Positions 9,084-19,925 of a stretch of DNA of 64,000 nucleotides are shown here, piece after piece. Under the pieces are notes generated by a model. The model ran no database searches. It was not told the origin of the DNA and saw only the letters and a program-made list of their open reading frames with translations. Source of the stretch: Branchipolynoe longqiensis (lineage: Eukaryota > Annelida > Polychaeta > Phyllodocida > Polynoidae). The position numbers were made by a program, and so were the translations under genes. The DNA lies in assembly GCA_030323885.1 (NCBI GenBank), contig CM059198.1:11508462-11572461 (forward strand), given 5' to 3'. Each line of letters begins with the position of its first letter. Positions within the stretch are counted from its first letter, which is position 1.

Positions 9084-9690
9084 AGCAGCACAGGTTTTAC
9101 AGAGGCTAGTAAATGGATCAGATCAAAGTGTGAGTGGGACCATCTTTGTTTGCAATGTAAGAGCAAAAATAATGTCGACGCTTGTAGACGCGAAGAGACC
9201 GTTGTTGCACGTATGCGAATTGGACATAGCTATTTGACTCATAGTTACCTTTTTAAAGCAGAAGACCAGCCAGAATGCATACCATGTGGAGTGCCTCTGA
9301 CTGTGAAACATATTTTGATTGAATGCATTGACTTTGCAAATGTTCGAGCACAGTATTTTAATGTAGCAAGTATGAAATGTTTATTTGACACTGTTAGTAC
9401 TGCCTTAGTTTTATCGTTTTTAAAGCACATTGGACTGTTTAACCGGTTTTAAGACATTTCGATGGCATTGTATAGCCCTTAGCGCGCTGGTATGCCGTTA
9501 AGCATTTATTCATTCATTCATTCATTCATTCATTCATTCATTTGACGCTTGTCCAAACAAGAAGTTTACACTGAGTCAGGATGCCGAGAGATTAGTGTCG
9601 GGGGAGAGTGATGATAGTGATTGTGTCACCGGTCGCGGGGCGCATACAGGTGGCTCTTCTAAGGGATTAGGAAGTGGGGGTGGGGGGGGT
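9084..9690 (+). pseudogene. Cys-rich, zinc-finger-like ORF split by a LINE insertion
   Basis: After a plausible acceptor-like GGTTTTACAG near 9102, a frame reads KWIRSKCEWDHLCLQCKSK up to the LINE at 9186-9543. Beyond the LINE the frame carries on through KKFTLSQDAERLVSG and an acidic SDDSD patch to a Gly run and a stop near 9690. Counting only one copy of the 9-bp target duplication keeps the two halves in the same frame. The CxxC/His pattern suggests a zinc-binding module like the finger of DIRS Gag proteins or another nuclear factor. I do not recognise the family. It could be a host exon or an older element's ORF. Confidence 0.45.
9186..9543 (+). mobile_element. 3' fragment of RNase H LINE (family B), with 9-bp target duplication
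   Basis: Flanked by GACGCTTGT at 9177-9185 and 9544-9552. It begins in the C-terminal segment (EETVVARMRIGHSYLTHSYL), contains the Cys/His module (CIPCGVPLTVKHILIECIDF), a stop near 9450, a short 3' UTR and an (ATTC)n tail. Nearly identical to 12580-12910. Recent, 5'-truncated insertion. Confidence 0.9.
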
Positions 9691-9720
9691 GGCGTCACAA
9701 GCGTGTGATGTGACTGACAC

Positions 9721-9862
9721 TTCCTAATGTTTTGATAGTGAGAAACCAAAGAAGTGGCATTTGGCTAAAACTGACCATCCTTGCACACGAACCACTCCTG
9801 GAATCTTGCCCAATTGTTGCCGAAGAAGTCATGGGCAGTGCCTGAGCAGATGTCCACATTTC
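9721..9862 (+). other. Second Cys-rich open stretch, possible exon
   Basis: A frame beginning SEKPKKWHLAKTDHPCTRTT contains CC and CLSRCPHF before a stop near 9862. The run of Cys and His residues matches the style of the interrupted ORF just upstream, so it may be a downstream part of the same gene or element. No splice signal is decisive. Confidence 0.3.
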
Positions 9863-9961
9863 CCCGTGTAGAGTTGAGGAAGACTAACATGTCGACCTCA
9901 CCATCTGTGTTGAGGTATCACAGCAAGCGTGCCTGGATCAAAGTAAACACCACAACTCAAT

Positions 9962-10345
9962 GAAAAATAAAGTTTGTTGTTGTAAAGAGGCAAATGGCAA
10001 TTATAAACGAAGCTAGGTAAAAACGATGAGAAAAAGTAATCCAGTCTGTTATATCGGTAGTATCGGTAGATATAACAGACACAAAATATTAGGAATATTA
10101 TGGCAGACTAATATACCTCCTTGCAACGAAAAATAAAGTTGGTTTGTTGGTTTGTTGTTGTAAAGAGGCAAATGGCAATTATATACGAAGCTAGGTAAAG
10201 ACGATGACAAACTGTTAAATAAACCAAAATATAAAACAAAGATGAAGGAATATCATCATTACATATCGGGTCCACATTAGGTAGATATAACAGACACAAA
10301 ATATTTGGAATATTATGGAATATTATGGCAGACTAATATACCTCC
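9962..10345. repeat. Tandem duplication of about 170 bp
   Basis: GAAAAATAAAG, TGTTGTAAAGAGGCAAATGG, ATATAACAGACACAAAATAT and CTAATATACCTCCTTGCA occur twice in the same order, starting at 9962 and about 10129. Confidence 0.75.
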
Positions 10346-10513
10346 TTGCACAGACAATGATAAGATGCATTAACCATGGCAACACGCTCCTCACGGGTCA
10401 TCTCGTCAGGATTCAGCTGAGCAAGCTGCCGGGCATCATCTTGATAGGCTTCGCGCTCAGTTTGCAGAAGTGAGCTCCACCCCTCCAACCAAGCAGTCTG
10501 CTTTTCCGCGAAG
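10333..10513 (-). pseudogene. Short ORF end of unknown family, exon-like
   Basis: On the minus strand a frame of about 60 codons reads WLEGWSSLLQTEREAYQDD, then LNPDEMTREERVAMVN, and ends CLCKEVY with a TAG at 10335-10333. The composition is that of a real hydrophilic protein, and an AG acceptor-like CCCCGTGCAG precedes it at 10514-10519. There is no ATG, so it would be the last exon of a host gene or the tail of an element ORF. The 170-bp duplication at 9962-10345 repeats its last few codons. No family recognised. Confidence 0.35.
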
Positions 10514-10547
10514 CTGCACGGGGCTGAAGAGTTTTGAATTCAATTTG

Positions 10548-11350
10548 ATGCAATCAATTAATTATTGACATTTGTGGAATCACACCCAAATGGGTCAGGG
10601 ACTATCTGACCAACAGAAGCAACGAATACAAGCAAAGCAAATGATGTGACATCAACTGAAAGGGGTGTTAATGTTGGAGTCCCACAAGGTTCTGTCCTAG
10701 GTCCACTATTGTTTATAATGTACATAAACGATCTCCTAGACTGGCTGGGAATGAACAACCTCAAGTTGTATGCCAATGACACTGTAATTTACACAGATGG
10801 TCAGACAGAGAATGAAGTCATTGACAAACTAACCATAAAGCTTAGCAACTTAAATAACTGGCACAATGCAAACAAACTAACCATCAACATTAACAATTAG
10901 AAACTGTTATCTTTCACAATCGCAAATCAATAAACAACACCAAAGCTGCCACCCTGTGGGGAAAATAACTTGAGAGAGTCCATGAGTACAAGTACATTGG
11001 TCTTTTCCTTGACTCCAAACTAACATTCAATGAATATATCAAAAATGTTCTCCAGAGGGTAAACAGCAAAATATGGTTGTTCCAGAAAATTTGGCCATTC
11101 ATGACACAAAATATGTCAATCAAAATTTACAAAACCGTGGTACTACGCTATTTTGACTACGGGGACATAATTTTCATGGGAGCAAATTACAACATCTCCA
11201 AAATAAAGCACTCAAAATTTGCTTACAAACAACTAAAATGCATCCAACCACTGACCTACACTACCAAACAAAAATGACAATGCTACAAACATGTAGGGAA
11301 TCACACATACTAAAAGTATCATTCACCTATGCATAGAATCCAAAGTATTT
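10548..11350 (+). pseudogene. LINE reverse transcriptase fragment (CR1/Jockey type), degraded
   Basis: Fragments in several frames give GITPKWVRDYLTNRSN, GVNVGVPQGSVLGPLLFIMY and then LYANDTVIYTDG, the RT palm with the catalytic YADD box changed to YAND. After frameshifts comes MSIKIYKTVVLRYFDYGD (around 11115-11165). The order and wording match the minus-strand LINE at 42718-44446, so it is the same or a sister family. The loss of a catalytic Asp, stops and 5' truncation make it a pseudogene. Confidence 0.8.
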
Positions 11351-11665
11351 TATGATACCAACCCTATTCCCCTGTGGGAAGGGGGTTCGTAGAATAAGAA
11401 TTTTCCCACTGTATCCCTGTGGGGCATGTCGTAAGAGGCGAACTAAATGAGGGAAACCTGTTTGCCGTGGGTTGTGACCTGTGTCGGAGGAGGATGGGAT
11501 CCTGGTGATTGAAGGATAACCAACACATCACTTCAGCCTGGATTTCCCCTAAACAGGTGGTCAAGTTTGGCTCGGCTTGATCAATCGGCTGGTGGTGTCA
11601 TGCCCTAGGATTGCCATTCAATTATGTGATGATTCATTATTCATTCATTCTTACAGTTGAATAGT
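11351..11665 (+). mobile_element. SINE-like or LINE 5'-leader segment ending in ATTC repeats
   Basis: A non-coding block with TGTCGTAAGAGGCGAACTAA (near 11430) and GGTGGTCAAGTTTGGCTCGG ends in ATTCATTATTCATTCATTC, the same tail motif as LINE family B. This suggests either a SINE that borrows the LINE B tail or a LINE leader. I recognise TGTCGTAAGAGGCGACTAAA-like motifs as common in invertebrate LINE-associated repeats, but cannot name the family. Confidence 0.4.
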
Positions 11666-11680
11666 ACTATTTGAAATTTA

Positions 11681-12912
11681 GAATGCATTGTTGAAGCAGA
11701 GGAACCTCCACTTGTGCTGAGAAGAGAAAAGCTCGCTCTACAGTATGCATCCAAGATCGCAGCAAATCCCAGCAACCCTGCCTATGACTGCATTTTCAAC
11801 CCAAGCAATGAAACACTCTTTGCCAATAAACCCAAGGCCAATCCAACTTTTGGTATATGTATTAAGGAATCATTAGAAACACTCGAGTTTGATGTAGATA
11901 ACATTGCAAAATTCCAATATCCAGACACACCACCTTGGACATACGCTGTCAATGTGAACTTGGCAATCTCTGAAGCAAGGAAAGACTCAACTGACCCTCT
12001 GATCTACAACAGTAGGTTCAGGGAGGTTAAAGACATACATTCTGATCATAAGTTCATCTACACAGATGGTTCTTACATGGATGACAAGGCTGCAGCGGCA
12101 GCTGTCATGGGCACGCACACCTTCTCAGAGCAATTACCAAAGGGTGCTTCGATATATTCAGCAGAGCTTGATGCTGTATTCTTAGCAATGGACCATGTAG
12201 AAACCTCTTCCCATAGAAAATTTGTGATATGTTCGGATTCAAAATCATGCCTACAAGCTATTCAGAGCAAGGATTGGAAGAACCCTCTGATCCGCAAGAT
12301 TTTAGAAAGGCTACATTCTTTATGTTCAGGACTTCACAAAACTGTGCTTTTTTATTGGGTGCCGAATCATGTTGGCATTCGAGGAAATGAGGCTGCAGAC
12401 ATGGCTGCCGAAGACAAATGCATTACACCTCTTCCCATTTCTCACACGGACCTCAAAAGGCACATCAGTGTACTCACAAGGAAAAAGTGGCAATTACAAT
12501 GGGATGAAGCTGTCATGAACAAGCTTCATGCAATTCAGCCCACCCTTGGCAAATTTTCAGGTGCTTGTCATAGAAATAGACGCGAAGAGACCATTGTTGC
12601 ACATATGCGAATTGGACATAGCTATTTGACTCATAGTTACCTTTTTAAAGCAGAAGACCAGCCAGAATGAATACCATGTGGAGTGCCTCTGACTGTGAAA
12701 CATATTTTGATTGAATGTATTGACTTTGCAAATGTTCGAGCACAGTATTTTTTATTGTAGCAAGTATGAAATGTTTATTTGACACTGTTAGTACTGCCTC
12801 AGTTTTATCGTTTTTAAAACACATTGGACTGTTTAACCGGTTTTAAGACATTTTGATGGCATTGCATAGCCCTTAGTGTGCTGATATGCCGTTAAGCATT
12901 TATTCATTCACT
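11681..12912 (+). pseudogene. RNase H LINE (family B), ORF2 C-terminal half
   Basis: A 318-codon frame (11714-12670) starts at the post-RT segment (LRREKLALQYASKIAANPS) and contains RNase H motifs YTDGSY, YSAELDAVFLA, CSDSKSCL and WVPNHVGIRGNEAADMAA, in which His and Asp are retained. A premature TGA at 12668-12670 replaces the codon seen as Cys in the 9.3-kb copy; beyond it the frame continues into the Cys/His module, with another small indel near 12750. The 3' end has the same UTR and short ATTC tail (to about 12912). Recently inserted to judge from its near identity to 9186-9543, but inactive. Confidence 0.85.
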
Positions 12913-13035
12913 ACCAAATTGAGACTATTGCTGTTCAGTGATGAAAACAAGCCGTGATGCGACTTACTCATTATGGACAGGGTAAATAATCCATCACACT
13001 AACACCCCACCCCACCAAAAAAACCACAATAGCCT

Positions 13036-13192
13036 TGCTTGGTGTCAGGATAATGTGACTGAGTCAGATATTGGGTTACGTTGCTGGTAGCCTGGTCTCC
13101 CAGTGGGGCAGCACTATAAAGTCACCATGCGTGTCCACTGTCACAAGTCGGTACCCGTCCTGATATGGCTTTAGGTGTTGGTAGGACATAAA
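13036..13192 (+). mobile_element. SINE-1 3' half
   Basis: Contains GTCAGGATAATGTGACTGAG, the GTCCACTGTCACAAGTCGG domain and CCGTCCTGATATGGC. The tRNA head is missing. The 13193-13386 stretch that follows shows nothing recognisable. Confidence 0.8.
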
Positions 13193-13386
13193 ACCGCATT
13201 AAGAGAAAACTAAATCAGTAGTTGATACCTAATTAATAAATAACTAGGCGGCCAGTGAGTTAAGCGTCTGGAAGCCAGGCGGCAGGCTGTGCTTTTGAAA
13301 ACCGGCGGAGACTAGAGAGGGTAGGGAGCCATGGAATGACGGAGATGAACTGTCCGTGCTTAATTCCACCCGGTTAATCAATGAAT

Positions 13387-13655
13387 GTCGCACACACAAT
13401 ATCTCTCTGATGAAAACATCACGTTTTCGAAATCAAAACACCAATCTAGATTTGATCCAACATATCCAACTTAAATACGGGCACACCTATTACATATGTG
13501 CTGCTGGGTAGAAGGCAGAACGAAGTCAACTTAGCGCAACCAATTCCAGTTGAAGCCAATGGTATTCAACATATTTCGTTCCGTACACACAAATGTAATT
13601 TTCGGGTTTCCCTTAAAATATTTCTCTTTGAAATAAAAGTTACTTAAGACTAAGG
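13387..13655 (-). mobile_element. Diverged copy of the TTAAAG-type TIR element
   Basis: Pieces such as GAAAACATCACGTTTTCGAAA, CAATCTAGATTTGATCC and TTTGAAATAAAAGTTACTT follow the same order as the better copies at 47065-47395 and 47950-48303. Old and eroded. Confidence 0.5.
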
Positions 13656-14639
13656 TCAGGAAGAGTCTAACAGCCAACATAATATATTTATCATAACATA
13701 AAACACACACGTAAAACCATCAACTTTAAGGTTCTAATGTAGAGACTATATTTTACAGAGTAACAGGAACACTATTGCATTATATTTATAATTAAATCAT
13801 TAATTTACTTTAAAAAAGAAAGGTATTATCTGAGTATTGCATTACCATACGTCCACTCGACTTATAAGTTATAGTCAAGCACATATGGATCAAACACTAC
13901 CCCCTCCCCCTCCCCTCAATCCCCCCCTCCCTCACCACGCCCCCTCCGTCACCCAGGCCACCACGTGACACACGCTACACACCCCCCCCCCCCCCACACA
14001 CACATACACGCGCACACGCACCGCGCCAGCACAAACCGTCCGTGTTCATCGATGCGTGTCGACGTGCAGGGGCCTGTGTCACTAACACATAGCCGTCCCT
14101 CCCGTGCTAATAATAGATTGAGTCACGTGGACTCTACGGAGCGCGGCGACCACCCTCATGCCACGCCACACGCCACTTAGTAGGCATTCAGTGAAGCGTG
14201 ACTGGGTGTGCACATTCGTAATTTGCTGTTTCAATGTAGACACACATAAATATATGTACATATATGGCCATGTATTCATAGAACTACATCCGTTAACTAT
14301 ATATTTATAAAAATATAGGTATGCAGACAAAATATGCTGTTTAATTATGCAGTTATGCAGTGAGGAGCCCTGACCTCTCCAGCTGGCCTCGTGTGTGCAG
14401 ACATGCACGTAAGCACTTACATATGTACATATCGTTGTATCCCATATTGTAGGTCAAACACAGTGCGATGAAGCTGTCATTGTAATGTCAATATATATGC
14501 ACAATATGTATATACATATATATATATAGATATATATATATATATATGTTTAACCCATAGTTGTATCCCATATTGTAGTGCAAATACGGGCACCATACAT
14601 TACATATGTCAAAATGGTTGGATATGCAGGAACCTAATG
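13656..14639. repeat. Unassigned AT-rich stretch with C-rich, CA-rich and TA-rich tracts
   Basis: C runs at about 13895-13930 and 13980-13996, CA dinucleotides at 13997-14030, and (TA)n at about 14505-14548. No gene seen. Confidence 0.6.
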
Positions 14640-14735
14640 TATGTATGTATAACATTATTAGGATAGGGCAAGTAGCAGTGGAATGAAGAAGACCAATCGT
14701 CCACGATTGAAATTTCCCCTGCTTAATCAACTAAT
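14640..14735 (+). mobile_element. SINE tail module ii, fragment
   Basis: Reads AGGATAGGGCAAGTAGCAGT, then GATTGAAATTTCCCCTGCTT and AATCAACTAATG. The same module ends other SINE copies (50886-51062, 20985-21195). Confidence 0.7.
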
Positions 14736-14970
14736 GTACCCACCAAATACCATGGACCAATGTAGTGCTAATAAGAGAAACAAAAGTGCGCACTGTGTAC
14801 ATGCGTTGCATGCCATGAGGTAGTAGTACTAGTAAATGGTTTTATCTCTCCCAGCAAAGGCGAATAATTCCTGCTGATACAGCATTTTATTTTTGAAAAA
14901 ATATCCTCCTATAACCCATGATAATGGGTTGTAGGGCAGAAGAGGATATTTTCTCAAAGAAAATGCACTA

Positions 14971-15009
<39 letters not shown>

Positions 15010-15462
15010 CTTACATAATCGGTGGGGTAGTGCTGTAAGAACGCGTGGGAACGGAGTTCGCTTACTTTCTTTCAGAGGGGACCGGCGTTCCTTAACTATT
15101 TCAAATAAATCCAAACCTGGGTTCCCTAATTTCTTCTTTTAGCAGTGACCACTATATATATAAATTAATATATATATATATCTATATATATTATATACAT
15201 TACATAGAAACATTATATTATACACATTTGCAATGCACTTATATATATATATATATACACAGATTTTGGGGTAATTTAAACTGCCGTTTGATGTCATGGA
15301 CAATGTTGCCTTTGTTGTAGCTGCCAGTTTCTGTTTGTTTTGGCCCATTGTTGCTTTTGTCACGGTTTCTGGGTGCTGCCTAATTAGCATAATATAGACT
15401 CATTTCACAGAGGATGCAACAGCTCTGCACAGAGCACCTCCTGCCACCTTCTGCCCGTCTCT
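14736..15462. repeat. Unassigned stretch with TA microsatellites
   Basis: (TA)n tracts lie at about 14955-15005, 15150-15195 and 15240-15257. The remaining sequence shows no gene or known repeat. Confidence 0.6.
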
Positions 15463-16600
15463 CTATCTATGCTCCACTACAATCCTCTCACCCTCCCACC
15501 AACCCACCTCGTGCATATTGCCACTCTTTATTCTTCCCTCCCTGTAGTCTTCCCTCCCTGTAGTCTTCCCTCCCTGTAGTCTTCCCTCCCTCCTTACCCT
15601 CCCTTCTGCGCACCTCTCGGTCCCCCACACACTCGACCTCCCTCCAACGCCCTCAACTCTCCCACCCACCTCCTCCCTACTCCCTCTCTTCATTCTCCCC
15701 TCCCTCCATCCCTGTGCTTTCATCGCATCTCTCTATCCTCCGTCCCACCCTCCCTCACACCCACCCATCCTCCCACCCTCTCACCCCACCCACCCTCCCA
15801 CCCAACCTTCCACCAACCCTCCCACCCACCCTCCCACCCAACCTCCCACCCAACCTCCCACCCAACCTCCCACCCAACCTCCCACCCAACCTTCCACCCA
15901 AACCTCCCACCCAAACCTCCCACCCCAACCTCCCACCCAACCTCCCACCCAACCTCCCACCCCAACCAACACCCAACCTCCCACCCAATCTTCCACCCAA
16001 CCTCCCACCCAACCTTCCACCCAAACCCTTCCAACCCAACCTCCCACCCCAACAACACTCCTCCCACCCAACCTCTCACACCAAACCTTCCAACCAACCT
16101 CCCACCCAACCTCCCACCAACCTCCATCCAACCTTCCACCCAACCCTCCCAACCACCTCCCACCCCAACCTCCCACCCCAACCCTCCACCAACCTCCCAC
16201 CCAACCTCCCACCCAAAACCTTACCTCCAACCTTCCACCCAAACTCCCACCCAACCTCCCACCCAACCTCCCACCCAAACCTCCCACCCAACCTTCCCAC
16301 CCAACCTCCCACCCAACCTTCCACCCAACCTCCCACCCAAACCTCCTCCACCCAAACCTCACTCCACATCACCAACTCCACCCAACCTCCACCCAACCTT
16401 CCACCCAACCTCTCACCCAACCTTCCACCCAACCTCCCCCCAACCTCCCACCCAACCGTCCCCCCCACCTCCCACCCAACCTCCCACCCAACCTTCCACC
16501 CAACCTCCCACCCAAACCTCCCCCCAACCTCCCCACCCAACCCCTCCCCCAACCTCCCACACCCACCCACAACCTCCCACCCACCCCTCATCTCCCTCCT
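15463..16600. repeat. C-rich minisatellite, CCCACCCAACCT-type, with CT-rich shoulder
   Basis: From about 15735 to 16600 a 12-13 bp motif (CCTCCCACCCAA with variants) repeats some 65 times on a C-only/A/T strand. 15463-15730 is CT-rich with TAGTCTTCCCTCCCTG repeated. Long Pro/Asn- or Gly/Trp-rich ORFs in every frame arise from the absence of stop codons in the motif and are not genes. Confidence 0.9.
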
Positions 16601-17931
16601 TCAGTCGCCTGCATGCACGTCCGACCGGTAGGTGGGGATGGGTTGGTGAAAGGGTGGTGTGTGTGGCTGTCTGTGTGTGGGTGGGTATGCGTTGACCGTG
16701 GGTGGGTGTGCGATGAGTTCCTCGCGCACACGTGTCGGGACGTGTGGTTGCAGCCTGGCGGGGAGACACTTACTCCAGTCCACACTGCAGCGCTCTAGAC
16801 AGATACCTGCATGCTGTGGATCGAGGGGTGCCGCAGTGTGCCTCCCTATCTGGGACTGACGAGCCGTCACATGGTTCCAAGTGGCAGTTCACGTAGGTAG
16901 TAAGTAGTGCACTGCATGGGGCGCACGGGGCACCAGTCACCATTGCACGACCTGCTCAACCAGCGCCCTATCCCTGCATGCCCTATCACTGCAACCTGCA
17001 ACCTGCAGCAAGGACTTAACAGAAAGGATGGGGCAGTTTCCACCGACTGGAGGGTGTTAATGTACTCCGGCAGGCAGCAGTCCACACCCTGCAGGCATCC
17101 AACCAAGCAGCTGGCAGAGGTCCGAACAGTGCCGTCATGGAATGACTGCGATCTTAATCCAGGATTACCGCTTGTTTCCATATATGACATATATAGTGGC
17201 ACTATACCTATTCTTTTGATGGGGTAGATATTGCATTTGTCAGAATACCTCATTATCACTGTGAACTAAACTAAGCAAACACTACAAAGAACAAGCTGCA
17301 GCTACACTAATCCAAGTATATATATATATATCTGTATATATATATCAATGTATACACACGCGTGCACACTGTACACACATGGAACACACGCGCCTCCTGC
17401 TACATGCACACACAGCCACAAGTGGCTTGTATATCTGCAGTGCACATGATCAATCAAATATTGAACAAACCGCCTGCCTAGAGTCAACGTTTTAATACTG
17501 CTCCACCCACTGCTGCCAGTTTCCTACCCACGCTGCCAACTCGGGCAATGATATAGGATCCTAACTGCACTGACTTCACAATTTGATTCGTGTCCATAAT
17601 ATGTGTATATATACAACATATGAGAGCGGCTTCGGATCAATTGTGGACTCACTTCAGGACACACAATTATGAGGCTGCGATATGACCCGAGATAGAGAGA
17701 GGTGGTGGGGGAGACTAACGCAGGTAGGATCTTTGTTTATTTATTCACCTCTCGTCAGATTAACCGGTTGTTCATTGGGGGTTTAAGTCCTAGACACATC
17801 GAAGGCTAATATTGTGTGACAAGTAAGTTACTAATTGTATGTTTATTACTGATTTATTATTTGATGATTGACTTACTGTTATACATTTGTGCATACGCTG
17901 TTACTGTCCCTATTATACAGGTCTTTACCAC
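16601..17931. other. Unassigned stretch
   Basis: GT-rich simple sequence at 16630-16730, a (TA)n tract near 17318-17345, otherwise unique-looking sequence. No frame here looks coding to me. Confidence 0.5.
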
Positions 17932-18216
17932 CCGCTCTGGATCGGGAGTTTCGTTCCCGGTCGAGTCAAACCAATGACTTATAAGATTGATACGTGTTGC
18001 TTCCTAGCCTGGCGCTTGGCATTAATAGGATAGGGCAAGGACTGGTTTGCTCAGTGTCTGGATAATGTGACTGAGTTGGATATCGGGTCATGATGCTGGT
18101 CACCCAGTGGGGGTGCACTTTAAAGTCACCATGAGTGTGCACTGTCACAAGTCGGTACCCATCCAGGTATGACCTTAAATGTTGCCAGAACATAAAACTC
18201 CAACAACCAACGTATT
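17932..18216 (+). mobile_element. SINE-1 copy (tail i)
   Basis: Head with a degraded B box (GTTTCGTTCCCGGTCGAG), body CATTAATAGGATAGGGCAAGG, 3' domain GTGTGCACTGTCACAAGTCG, ending AACATAAAACTCCAACAACC. Confidence 0.8.
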
Positions 18217-18311
18217 TGCACTATTACACTACCCGGCCATTCACTCATTGACAATAATATTTATATAAGACAAGAAATTACTGCATTGGGTGAAATACTG
18301 CCTTTACAATG

Positions 18312-18315
<4 letters not shown>

Positions 18316-18360
<45 letters not shown>
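18316..18360. repeat. (TA)n microsatellite
   Basis: Uninterrupted TA dinucleotides. The flanking 18361-18805 contains nothing recognisable. Confidence 0.95.
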
Positions 18361-18365
<5 letters not shown>

Positions 18366-18805
18366 TGTCTATACATTTGTGTTGGGTGTGATCTGGTGGG
18401 ATATCAATTTATTTGGCACGGACTGTTATTCTGTCGTAGTTACAGTTACTGACTCCATGTGGCGCCAGCGTCCACTGCTAGAAGTACAGACAGATAAGAA
18501 ATATAGGTTCTGGCTACAAATGACAAATTATGAAGAGTGGGACGAGTCGAACGCCCAGCAGCTACTTATATAGGCCGGGGCAGGACCGCAGCACATGACG
18601 CAGCACATGGAGCACAATAATTAGATAGGTATGAGAAATTCAAACAATAACATAGCAATAACAATATTAAATAAATAAGCAAAGTGCATTTTCCGCTGCC
18701 TATAGACGTTTAACGTTTTATGCGTCCTATATTAATAATAAAGTGAGTACACTTTATTCACATATATAGCACACACGTGTCTCCTTACGTGAGTTTAGTT
18801 ATACA

Positions 18806-18872
18806 TCCCGTCCTGATATGACCATATATGTTGATAGGACGCAAGTCCCCAACAAACAAACTAACAAGTTAT
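18806..18872 (+). mobile_element. SINE-1 3' end fragment
   Basis: CCGTCCTGATATGACC, TGTTGATAGGACGCAAG and an AACAAACAAAC tail. Confidence 0.7.
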
Positions 18873-18984
18873 ACATATGATTCGCCTTGAGGGGAGGAAC
18901 ACCTAGTGGAGGTGAAGAAAGTCTATTTCCACGAGGAGCCCTCAAGTCAGTGTGTGAAGTAGGAAGGAGGTGAAGTAGATAAGG

Positions 18985-19245
18985 CGAGTAAGTAGTAAGT
19001 GACAGAGTAAGTAGTAAGTGACAGAGTAAGTAGTAAGTGACAGAGTAAGTAGTAAGTGACAGAGTAAGTAGTAAGTGACAGAGTAAGTAGTAAGTGACAG
19101 AGTAAGTAGTAAGTGACAGCGTAAGTAGTAAGTGACATAGTAAGTAGTAAGTGACAGAGTAAGTAGTAAGTGACAGAGTAAGTAGTAAGTGTCATAGTAA
19201 GTAGTAAGTGACAGAGTAAGTAGTAAGTGACAGAGTAAGTAGTGG
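18985..19245. repeat. 19-bp minisatellite
   Basis: AGAGTAAGTAGTAAGTGAC repeated about 13 times with few changes. Confidence 0.95.
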
Positions 19246-19925
19246 CCAAGTTCAGGGTCACGAAGTACAGTAGAAGTCGGGTGGGTGGGCAGAAGAGTAC
19301 ACCCGTGCAGTCCAGCCGCTGGAGGAGGAGTGCTGGGTCGGCAGCTGTGGAGTGGCAGCTTCCAGTGGGAGATGGTAGGTGGCGCCTCAGACAGTGTTGT
19401 GGTGGTGGCCTGAGGGTGAGAGTCCGGGGGGAGGAAAGAGTAGCAGCTGGAGGTAGCAGTTCTTCCCCCTGCCAATCAAACGTAATGTTGCACATGATGC
19501 ATTAAGTCCACTTATATGTCTACTTGTTAATAAATACATAAACTTGTACACATTCTATTATCATATATATGTATTGTATATACTGTATGTATAGATAGCA
19601 GTGAGTGACAGTTGAGAGTGGTGAGATGTGGTACTCATCCTGGTGGCCGCACCGGTTTCGTTTCCTATATAATCAAGCTATAAACTATCCAAGCTACGGG
19701 AAACCTGCTATTTTTACTCACATAATTAATTATTCGTCACGGGACGCTCATTCGTGGTCATTGCAAACTAACATGGAATTGGACCATATACTGGTTGATT
19801 GGTACAACGTGTTTGTAAGCAAATATGAGAGGCTATTTCACTGCAACAAAATATAAATATATTTACTTAACACGTAATCGGTGCAATTTCAGCAGCTGTC
19901 CAAAGTGCATAATCTGAACAGACTT
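19246..19925. other. Unassigned stretch
   Basis: Moderately GC-rich up to 19500, then AT-rich. No recognisable gene, RNA or repeat. Confidence 0.4.

Noticed and set aside
13236..13330. tRNA-like or small RNA around AAGCGTCTGGAAGCCAGGC
   Set aside because: No B box and no convincing fold.
15714..16631. 305-codon Pro/Asn-rich ORF and Gly/Trp-rich ORFs opposite
   Set aside because: Produced by the stop-free CCCACCCAACCT repeat; open in several frames at once.
18942..19495. Two overlapping ~180-codon minus-strand ORFs (LLCHLLLTLSLTTY repeats)
   Set aside because: Translations of the 19-bp minisatellite in different frames.
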